Shown here in pieces: positions 1 through 4,905 of a stretch of DNA of 5,699 nucleotides (position 1 is its first letter; each line of letters begins with the position of its first letter). The notes beneath the pieces are model-generated. The model did no database searches, was not told the origin of the DNA, and saw only the letters and a list, made by a program, of their open reading frames with translations. The translations under genes and the position numbers were made by a program. This stretch comes from Nitratifractor sp. (GTDB lineage: Bacteria; Campylobacterota; Campylobacteria; Campylobacterales; Sulfurovaceae), in contig WFSU01000208.1 in the NCBI GenBank assembly GCA_015485845.1, positions 1 to 5,699 on the forward strand, read 5' to 3'.

Positions 1-1203
1 CGTCTCCTCGGGGCAGGGGAAGGTAATGGTGTAGCACAACCCATCCTCGGTGACGGGGGTGAGTGTGCCGCGCAGCTGTCGGACGGTCATTCCGATGAGG
101 CGGTACCCAAACCCATGCTCGAGCCGGTTCATGGTCGTGCGGCCGTGGTCGCAATAGTGAAAGCGGCAGACACCGAGGACAGCATGGAGGCGAAGATGGA
201 TGTACACGTGACCCTCCGGGTCGGCGGCGTATTTCATCGAGTTGGTCACCAGTTCGTTGACGAGGATTCCGAGATGCATCATCGTGTCGATGGGGAGCGT
301 AATCGGATCGATCGTATCGGAGAGATCGACGTCCGCCTGCCTGCCGGATGATTCGCTCAGGCTCCGGATGAGCAGTTGAAGGTAGGTGCGGGTATCGAGG
401 GTGCCGAGGCTGTCGCTGCGGTAGAGGATGTTGTGCAGGAGGGCGATCGACTCGATCCGGTGGCGGTTTTGCTCGAGGACGATCCGGGCGTGAGGATCCA
501 GGTCATTGCGAAGCTGAAGGCCGAGGAGTGCAGCGATGAAGTTGAGGTTGTTTTTGACCCGGTGGTGGATTTCGTGCAGGAGCATACTCTTTTCCCGGTT
601 GGACTGCTCGAGGCGTTTGACCGATTCTTCGATGGCAAAATGGTAGAAAAAGCCGAAGGAGATCATGAAAAAGTGTGCCAGGGCGTACCCGATCATGTAT
701 TTGTCGTTGTGGAGGAAAAGGTTATCCGGATAGAGGGAAGCGGCGCGGAGGAGAACCCCCGCAAGCACACCATAAAACAGGATCAGGTTCACTACGATAA
801 GGCGCATCGGAAGGGTGATAAAAGCGATCAAGGGGATAAACACGGCAAAAATCAAATCGAAATCCACCTGGTGGATATACAGAAACACAAACTCAATCGC
901 TGCGGCGATCCAGAAAAGCTCGATTGCAGGGAGCGTAAGGTTCCGCGTATGCAGGCTCTGGACAAATGCGACAGAAGCCAGCAGGCCGTAGATAAGATCG
1001 ATCGCGACATCAACCGTGTTGCCGATGAGATAGTCCGACACCGAAGCGATCAGTGCCGCCGAGATGATCGTCAGGAAGGCACCGTAGACAAAGAGACGGC
1101 GATAATGGATTTCTCGGATGGCTTTCCACTGCACGGGCGACCTTTGAGGGGTGATGGCGGGATTATGTACTGATATTGTACTCAAAGGATCGAGGAAAAT
1201 CAA
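1..1203 (-). CDS. Membrane sensor histidine kinase, HisKA_2 type (3' end cut by window edge)
   Basis: Reading leftward from a TTG at 1203-1201 gives 401 codons with no stop before position 1, so only the extreme C-terminus is missing. Residues 1-36 are a basic cytoplasmic lead. About six hydrophobic segments follow (roughly 37-60, 64-83, 92-112, 115-132, 135-157, 168-191) with no recognisable extracytoplasmic sensor domain. A short helix leads to the HisKA_2 H-box at 208-220 (LLHEIHHRVKNNL). Its HRxxN motif makes His214 the probable phosphorylated residue. The ATPase domain has a clear N-box (NELVTNSMKYA, 316-326). Its G1 box is reduced to D352-H-G354, without the usual second glycine. The G2 region is HGFGYRLI (363-370). 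By family, it should autophosphorylate and pass phosphate to a response regulator; none is present in the window. The signal sensed is unknown. The TTG start is supported by AAGGAGG 6 nt upstream; the first in-frame ATG lies far inside the membrane region. Confidence 0.9.
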   Translation of the reverse strand, partial: MIFLDPLSTISVHNPAITPQRSPVQWKAIREIHYRRLFVYGAFLTIISAALIASVSDYLIGNTVDVAIDLIYGLLASVAFVQSLHTRNLTLPAIELFWIAAAIEFVFLYIHQVDFDLIFAVFIPLIAFITLPMRLIVVNLILFYGVLAGVLLRAASLYPDNLFLHNDKYMIGYALAHFFMISFGFFYHFAIEESVKRLEQSNREKSMLLHEIHHRVKNNLNFIAALLGLQLRNDLDPHARIVLEQNRHRIESIALLHNILYRSDSLGTLDTRTYLQLLIRSLSESSGRQADVDLSDTIDPITLPIDTMMHLGILVNELVTNSMKYAADPEGHVYIHLRLHAVLGVCRFHYCDHGRTTMNRLEHGFGYRLIGMTVRQLRGTLTPVTEDGLCYTITFPCPEET

Positions 1204-1209
1204 GGTGTG

Positions 1210-1216
1210 CCTCCTT
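1210..1216 (-). promoter_or_regulatory. Ribosome-binding site deciding the TTG start of the kinase
   Basis: On the minus strand AAGGAGG lies 6 nt before TTG at 1203-1201. It is a near-perfect Shine-Dalgarno sequence at ideal spacing, which is why the rare TTG start is preferred over any internal ATG. Confidence 0.8.
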
Positions 1217-1219
1217 CTC

Positions 1220-1248
1220 TCACAAAAAGGTTTGGATAGCCTTTGTGA
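1220..1248 (-). promoter_or_regulatory. Inverted repeat between -10 box and ribosome-binding site of the kinase
   Basis: On the minus strand TCACAAAGG and CCTTTTTGTGA form an interrupted palindrome around a 9-nt centre, with a two-base bulge. The upstream arm (1240-1248) straddles the transcription start expected about 7 nt below the -10 box at 1251-1256. Only part of the arm would therefore be transcribed. A DNA operator overlapping the start point is more likely than an RNA hairpin, but no known regulator is assigned. Confidence 0.4.
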
Positions 1249-1250
1249 CA

Positions 1251-1283
1251 AGTATAACGTGCTATTGTGATACGAGAGTGACG
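1251..1283 (-). promoter_or_regulatory. Kinase promoter: TATACT -10 box with 11-bp-spaced direct repeats
   Basis: On the minus strand TATACT (1256-1251) is the -10 box. No TTGACA-like -35 hexamer is present. Instead CGTCAC (1283-1278) and TATCAC (1272-1267) lie 11 bp apart, and the nearer one ends 10 bp before the -10 box. The same arrangement, with the same surrounding sequence (1264-1294), occurs before the lipoprotein gene. Direct repeats one helical turn apart replacing the -35 box are typical of OmpR/PhoB-family activator sites. The regulator itself is inferred. Confidence 0.55.
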
Positions 1284-1288
1284 TTTGG

Positions 1289-1316
1289 AAATGAAAGGTG
1301 AAAAATGAAACATGAA
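1289..1316. repeat. Degenerate heptamer tandem repeat, 4 units
   Basis: Plus-strand units are AAATGAA, AGGTGAA, AAATGAA and ACATGAA, with a TGA every 7 bases (1292, 1299, 1306, 1313). The array lies directly upstream of the kinase operator region. The matching place in front of the lipoprotein gene holds about 8 units. Confidence 0.75.
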
Positions 1317-1321
1317 GGGGG

Positions 1322-1399
1322 ACGCGACTTCAGTCGCGTGATGGTTGATGATTGATAGTGAATGGTGGATGGAGAGAAGGGGCTGGGGCTTCAGCCCCA
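1322..1399. repeat. Paired TTCA-loop palindromes (REP/REPIN-like), copy 1
   Basis: Palindrome A at 1322-1339 has 7-bp arms (ACGCGAC and GTCGCGT) around a TTCA loop. Palindrome B at 1384-1399 has 6-bp arms (TGGGGC and GCCCCA) around the same loop. Read on the minus strand, B is preceded by GT, giving GTGGGGCTGAAGCCCC. This resembles the GT(A/G)G-plus-palindrome pattern of REP elements handled by RAYT (TnpA-REP) transposases. No such transposase is in the window. Copy 2 is at 3526-3581. Neither palindrome is followed by a T-run, so they do not look like intrinsic terminators, although they could protect the 3' end of the lipoprotein mRNA. Confidence 0.6.
1339..1373. repeat. Degenerate heptamer tandem repeat between the two palindromes, 5 units
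   Basis: Plus-strand units are TGATGGT, TGATGAT, TGATAGT, GAATGGT and GGATGGA. In copy 2 the same place (3543-3556) has only two units (TAATGGT, GGATGGG), so the copies differ by whole 7-bp steps. Confidence 0.65.
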
Positions 1400-1493
1400 C
1401 AAGAAAGGGGGCTAATACTCGGATTCTGAAATGGTGTTACCCCACTGCACTCTCAGGCAAATGTCTTCATCAGAGGCAATGAATGGAACCATC

Positions 1494-3383
1494 TTACCAG
1501 AATCGATTAGCATAGATTTTCAGATGGGAACCGTTTGAGTGCTCCCACACGGCAATAGCATTACCGTCGGCATCCACTGTAATTTGGGGATGATCAGCAT
1601 TGTTACTCATGCTCTCAATCGCCTGTGCCGTTGCCCATGTACTGGAGCCTTCCGGTCTGCTGTTGGCATAAATACTCCAGTTACTTCCATCCCACTGCCG
1701 CCAGACAGCAACCGTGTCCCCGGCGGCATTGGTAGAAATCTGTGCGAGGAAACCATTATTGGAATTGTTGTCAGTGTAGATAGATGCCACACCATCCCAC
1801 ATACTTCCAGGAACATACGTATTTGTATTGACTTGGCTGGGCTGAGTCCAGATTGCTGTTGCTTTTCCATGACTGTCTACAGCAATATCGGAATCATCAG
1901 CATTATGACTGCTGTTTTCAAGAGCCTGAGAACTGGCTCCCCAGTTACTTCCATAAGTATAACGGTTAGAAAAAATGTTGTTCCTGACGCCGTCCCATTC
2001 TTGCCAGACCACGTTTGCATTGCCGTCACTGTCTACTGCTATCTGTGGCTTGTCTGCAGTATTACCATCACTTTCGATGGTTTGCGCAAGCCCCCATCCT
2101 CCGGTGGGGGTGAACCGATTGACCCATATATCATGAGATCCAGCACCGCCTTGAGCCCAAACAATAAATAGGTTGTCATTGCCATCAAAGCCCATTTGCG
2201 GATCTCCGGTTGGATGATTATCATTATCGATCGTATAAGGTATTCCCCAGTTTCCCGTTGATTTTGTGAAATAACTGACATACGGGCTAAGATGGGTGCC
2301 GTCATTCTGCACCCACGTAGCAAACGCATTCCCCTGACTGTCAAAAGCAACTTGAGGAGAGCTTGCATTGTCCGTTCGGGTATCAAGGGTTTTGATGCCA
2401 TCCCATGCAGAGGCGGAAGCATCGTAATACCTCGCCATGATATCCTGATGTCCCCCACTCTGCATCTCCCAGATCACCAATATGTTGCCATCACCGTCCA
2501 CTGACACCTGTGGGTCATTCGCCGGACTGCCACCCACTGCAATTGTGTCGGATGGTGACCACGTATCGGTTGCCGCCGTGTAACGGCTGTAACGGATTTG
2601 ACCCCAGGAACCATTGTCTTGAACCCAGACGGTAATGGCGTCTCCATTTGGAAGCGCAGCCACCTGGGGTTTTTTCGCATCCACCGTATTGCCGCCACTG
2701 ATCAAGACGGCACTCCCCCACGCTCTGGCGATCGTCACGGTCACCGTTGCCGTGTCTTCTCCACTATGACCGTCCGTGACCGTATAGTCGAAGGTCTCCG
2801 TCCCGCTGTAATTTGCCGGCGGGGTGTAGGTGATCTTGCCGTTGTTGATTGTTACTGTGCCACCGTGGGTGGGGGTGGTGAGGCTGCCCGATTTGATACT
2901 GAGGCTATCGCTGTCACTGTCGGTATCATTTGCCAGCACATCGATCGTCACCGCCCCACCGGCACGGGTGGCTGAGGCTGTATCGTCGTGGGCTGTCGGT
3001 GTGGCGTTGACGGCAACGGAAACAGTACCGTTATCCTCACCCCCCTGTCCGTCACTGACCGTGTACTGGAAGGTCTCCGTCCCATGGTAGCCGGTTGGGG
3101 GCGTGTAGGTGACTTTGCCGTCACTGATCGTTGCCGTACCTCCGTGATCGGGGGTCGTGAGGCTGCCTGCTTTGATACTGAGAGTATCATTGTCCTCATC
3201 GGTATCGTTGGCCAGCACATCGATCGCCACCGCCGCGCCGCCCTGGGTCGCCGTGGCTGTATCATCGTGGGCTACCGGAGCATGGTTGGTGCCACTGCCT
3301 GTTTTTTCACCGCATCCTGAGAGAAGGCTTATTCCCGTTATCAGCAGTATTGCCATGCCGCACTTTTTGATGATGTGTTTCAT
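1494..3383 (-). CDS. Secreted lipoprotein with two Ig-like domains and an eight-repeat beta-propeller-like domain
   Basis: The ATG at 3383 follows GGAG with a 6-nt spacer. Residues 1-23 are a lipoprotein signal peptide (KK, hydrophobic core) ending in the lipobox LSGC. Cys24 would be lipidated, and Gly25 at +2 favours outer-membrane placement by the E. coli rule. Two cadherin/Big_9-like domains of about 93 residues follow (about 35-127 and 128-219). Each has the acidic motif VLANDTDxDxDxLxI, probably for calcium binding. Residues 221-629 hold eight repeats of about 52 residues, each with a core like PQxxxDxxGNxxxVW. The cores start at 239, 291, 343, 395, 446, 498, 547 and 599, and the sixth and seventh are the most diverged. 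The domain starts with a lone outer-strand-like segment (AWGSAVLI) and ends one such strand short (YANRFW), as expected for velcro closure of an eight-bladed propeller. No catalytic motif is seen. Surface binding or adhesion is a guess. The propeller-coding DNA looks less GC-rich than trpB or mltG. Confidence 0.88.
   Translation of the reverse strand: MKHIIKKCGMAILLITGISLLSGCGEKTGSGTNHAPVAHDDTATATQGGAAVAIDVLANDTDEDNDTLSIKAGSLTTPDHGGTATISDGKVTYTPPTGYHGTETFQYTVSDGQGGEDNGTVSVAVNATPTAHDDTASATRAGGAVTIDVLANDTDSDSDSLSIKSGSLTTPTHGGTVTINNGKITYTPPANYSGTETFDYTVTDGHSGEDTATVTVTIARAWGSAVLISGGNTVDAKKPQVAALPNGDAITVWVQDNGSWGQIRYSRYTAATDTWSPSDTIAVGGSPANDPQVSVDGDGNILVIWEMQSGGHQDIMARYYDASASAWDGIKTLDTRTDNASSPQVAFDSQGNAFATWVQNDGTHLSPYVSYFTKSTGNWGIPYTIDNDNHPTGDPQMGFDGNDNLFIVWAQGGAGSHDIWVNRFTPTGGWGLAQTIESDGNTADKPQIAVDSDGNANVVWQEWDGVRNNIFSNRYTYGSNWGASSQALENSSHNADDSDIAVDSHGKATAIWTQPSQVNTNTYVPGSMWDGVASIYTDNNSNNGFLAQISTNAAGDTVAVWRQWDGSNWSIYANSRPEGSSTWATAQAIESMSNNADHPQITVDADGNAIAVWEHSNGSHLKIYANRFW
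2727..3281 (-). repeat. Tandem duplication of the Ig-like domain at DNA level
   Basis: Two units of about 279 bp (3281-3003 and 3002-2727) encode the two Ig-like domains. They share runs of identical bases such as GAAGGTCTCCGTCCC and TTTGATACTGAG on the plus strand, and many synonymous sites are unchanged. This indicates a fairly recent duplication, or gene conversion between the units. Confidence 0.75.
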
Positions 3384-3401
3384 CGTAGTCTCCTTTTTTT
3401 G

Positions 3402-3417
3402 GGTTTGGTATCAAACC
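3402..3417 (-). promoter_or_regulatory. Short hairpin in the 5' leader of the lipoprotein mRNA
   Basis: On the minus strand GGTTTG-ATAC-CAAACC forms a 6-bp stem with a 4-nt loop. It starts a few bases after the transcription start expected near 3420 and ends 8 nt before the GGAG. It could stabilise the 5' end of the mRNA. The stem sequence is unrelated to the inverted repeat before the kinase. Confidence 0.4.
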
Positions 3418-3426
3418 TTTTTCCAT

Positions 3427-3459
3427 ACTATACTCTCTCATTGTGACGCGAGAGTGACG
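3427..3459 (-). promoter_or_regulatory. Lipoprotein promoter: TATAGT -10 box with 11-bp-spaced CGTCAC repeats
   Basis: On the minus strand TATAGT (3432-3427) lies 10 bp below two perfect CGTCAC half-sites (3459-3454 and 3448-3443), which are 11 bp apart. The surrounding stretch 3440-3470 matches 1264-1294 before the kinase at all but two positions. Spacing to the -10 box is identical. The half-site differs by one base from the TGTCA core of the enterobacterial Pho box, which also uses 11-bp spacing. That resemblance concerns geometry and core only and does not prove phosphate control. Confidence 0.6.
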
Positions 3460-3464
3460 TTTGG

Positions 3465-3520
3465 AAATGAAAAGTGAAAAAAATTTGGTGATTGGTAATT
3501 CGTAATTGGTGATTGGTTGA
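3465..3520. repeat. Degenerate heptamer tandem repeat, about 8 units
   Basis: Plus-strand units are AAATGAA, AAGTGAA, AAAAATT, TGGTGAT, TGGTAAT, TCGTAAT, TGGTGAT and TGGTTGA. The first two match the start of the array at 1289. The remainder are a different heptamer family inserted in the same 7-bp phase. Confidence 0.75.
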
Positions 3521-3525
3521 TGGGG

Positions 3526-3581
3526 ACGCGACTTCAGTCGCGTAATGGTGGATGGGGAGAAGGGGCTGGGGCTTCAGCCCT
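3526..3581. repeat. Paired TTCA-loop palindromes (REP/REPIN-like), copy 2
   Basis: Palindrome A (3526-3543) is identical to copy 1. Palindrome B (3568-3581) has arms GGGGC and GCCCT around TTCA. Read on the minus strand, B starts GTAGGGCTGAAGCCCC, against GTGGGG in copy 1, so both match the GT(A/G)G lead of REP elements. The pair begins one base after the trpB stop codon. No T-run follows, so it is not a typical intrinsic terminator. Confidence 0.6.
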
Positions 3582-3582
3582 A

Positions 3583-4803
3583 CTACTCAAAATCCAGCAT
3601 CTCCTTCGCCTGGATCATATCCTTGTCTCCCCGGCCGGAGAGGTTGATAAGGATGGTTTTGCCTTGGAGGGCTTGGCGGGGCATTTTCTTCAGATACGCT
3701 ACGGCATGGGAGCTTTCGAAAGCGGGGATGATTCCCTCGCGCTGGCTGAGCCAGACGAAGGCATCGAGGGCTTCGGTGTCGGTGATGTGGTCGTAGGTGA
3801 CGATGCGTTCATCCTTGAGGTACGCATGCTCCGGGCCGATGCCGGGGTAGTCGAGTCCGGCGCTAATCGAATGGGCTTCGAGGATTTGGCCGTCGTCGTC
3901 TTGCAGCAGGTAACTCATCTGGCCGTGGAGGACGCCCGGCGCCCCTTTGGCGAGGCTGGCACCATGCTTGGAGTCGAGCCCCAAGCCGCCTGCTTCGATC
4001 CCGATGCACTCGACCCCTTCGTCTTCGAGGAAGTGGTTGAAGATCCCGATGGCGTTGCTTCCACCGCCGATGCAGGCGATGACTTTGTCCGGGAGTGTAC
4101 CGGCAGCTTTCTGGATCTGGGCGCGGGCTTCCCAGCCGATGATGCTCTGGATGTCGCGGATCATCATCGGGTAGGGGTGGGGGCCGGCGACGGTGCCGAT
4201 GACGTAGAAGGTATCCCGTGCATGGGTCACCCAGTGGCGGATGGCATCGTTCATCGCGTCTTTGAGGGTGCGCGATCCCGACTCGACGGCGTGGACTTTG
4301 GCTCCCAGCAGCTTCATTCGGAAGACATTGAGCTCCTGGCGTGCGACGTCCTTGGCACCCATGAAGATCTCGCACTCCAGTCCGAAGAGGGCTGCGACGG
4401 TGGCAGTGGCGACCCCGTGCTGTCCCGCACCGGTCTCGGCGATGATCTTTTTCTTGCCGAGACGCTTGGCGAGGATCGCCTGGGCGACGGTGTGGTTGAT
4501 CTTGTGGGCGCCGGTGTGGTTGAGGTCTTCGCGCTTGAGGTAGATGCGGGCATTGAGTTCGTCGGAGAGATTTTCGGCGTAGTAGAGGGGGCTGGGGCGG
4601 CCGACGTAGTGCTGATAATAATAATGCACCTGCCCCCAGAACTCCGGATCGAACCGCACCGCCTCGTAATCGGCTTTGAGATGCTCGAGGACGGGCATGA
4701 GGGTCTCGGGGACGTACCGACCGCCGTAGATGCCGAAATGCCCGAGATCATCGGGATCGTGGGGGGAGGGCTTGGGGATGTAGTATGTGTTTGTTGTGTT
4801 CAT
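3583..4803 (-). CDS. trpB: Tryptophan synthase beta chain
   Basis: This PLP enzyme condenses indole with L-serine to make L-tryptophan. It normally acts in the cytoplasm as an alpha2-beta2 complex with TrpA. The 406-residue product has the usual length for canonical TrpB (TrpB1). It begins with the family signature FGIYGGRYVPETLMPVL. The PLP-binding lysine is Lys101 in HTGAHKINH, and the catalytic glutamate is Glu123 in AETGAGQHG. The phosphate-binding loop is GGGSN (246-250), and the cofactor-contacting serine is in LSGRGDKD (388-395). All key residues are present, so it should be active. Two ATGs are possible, at 4809 and 4803. An AGG lies 8 nt before the second but only 2 nt before the first, so 4803 is preferred. 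No trpA, trpF or trpC is in the window, so this copy is separated from its partner here. The stop TAG is followed directly by the repeat element at 3568-3581. Confidence 0.97.
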   Translation of the reverse strand: MNTTNTYYIPKPSPHDPDDLGHFGIYGGRYVPETLMPVLEHLKADYEAVRFDPEFWGQVHYYYQHYVGRPSPLYYAENLSDELNARIYLKREDLNHTGAHKINHTVAQAILAKRLGKKKIIAETGAGQHGVATATVAALFGLECEIFMGAKDVARQELNVFRMKLLGAKVHAVESGSRTLKDAMNDAIRHWVTHARDTFYVIGTVAGPHPYPMMIRDIQSIIGWEARAQIQKAAGTLPDKVIACIGGGSNAIGIFNHFLEDEGVECIGIEAGGLGLDSKHGASLAKGAPGVLHGQMSYLLQDDDGQILEAHSISAGLDYPGIGPEHAYLKDERIVTYDHITDTEALDAFVWLSQREGIIPAFESSHAVAYLKKMPRQALQGKTILINLSGRGDKDMIQAKEMLDFE

Positions 4804-4831
4804 AGTCATGGCCTGTTGCGTTTTTGAGGTG

Positions 4832-4860
4832 ATTATAACGAAAAATTAGAAATTAGAAAT
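4832..4860 (-). promoter_or_regulatory. trpB promoter with perfect TATAAT box
   Basis: On the minus strand TATAAT (4837-4832) lies about 30 nt before the preferred trpB start. The -35 region (about 4855-4860) has no TTGACA-like hexamer and consists of TTCTAAT heptamers. Campylobacterota sigma-70 promoters are known for T-rich periodic upstream DNA in place of a -35 box, which fits. No trp attenuator or leader peptide is visible in the short leader. Confidence 0.6.
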
Positions 4861-4875
4861 TAGAAATTAGAAATT
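4845..4875. repeat. Perfect heptamer tandem repeat in trpB promoter, 4 units plus 3 bases
   Basis: ATTAGAA is repeated four times without error (4845-4872) and followed by ATT. It begins 7 bp upstream of the trpB -10 box and fills its -35 region. Its lack of sequence decay, unlike the other arrays in the window, suggests recent expansion. Confidence 0.9.
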
Positions 4876-4905
4876 TCGTCTCAGAAGCGGAAATAATCGG
4901 GAATT

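Noticed and set aside
376..1173. Plus-strand open frame of 265 codons opposite the kinase
   Set aside because: The minus strand encodes clear H, N and G boxes over the same span. The plus frame is a charged, motif-free shadow.
1289..1373. CRISPR array
   Set aside because: The units are 7 bp and contiguous, with no unique spacers.
1384..1399. Intrinsic terminator for the lipoprotein gene
   Set aside because: The stem is GC-rich, but the minus strand continues AGCCCCTTC with no T-run. A similar palindrome follows trpB, so repeat origin explains it better.
1200..1400. 66-codon minus-strand open frame through the kinase spacer
   Set aside because: It runs through the heptamers, palindromes and promoter and overlaps the kinase start, so its content is repeat-derived.
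1412..1492. Possible 26-codon minus-strand gene just after the lipoprotein stop (ATG 1492 to TAG 1412)
   Set aside because: It has no ribosome-binding site and no recognised sequence. It could be a remnant of an older gene, but it is too short to support.
3517..4827. Plus-strand open frame of 436 codons opposite trpB
   Set aside because: It is the antisense shadow of trpB, whose catalytic motifs are all intact on the minus strand. The plus-strand protein is Gly/Asp/Val-rich with no recognisable motif, and it starts inside the repeat element.
4804..4905. trp attenuator or leader peptide before trpB
   Set aside because: The leader below TATAAT is only about 25 nt, with no Trp codons, no alternative hairpins and no TRAP-like repeats.
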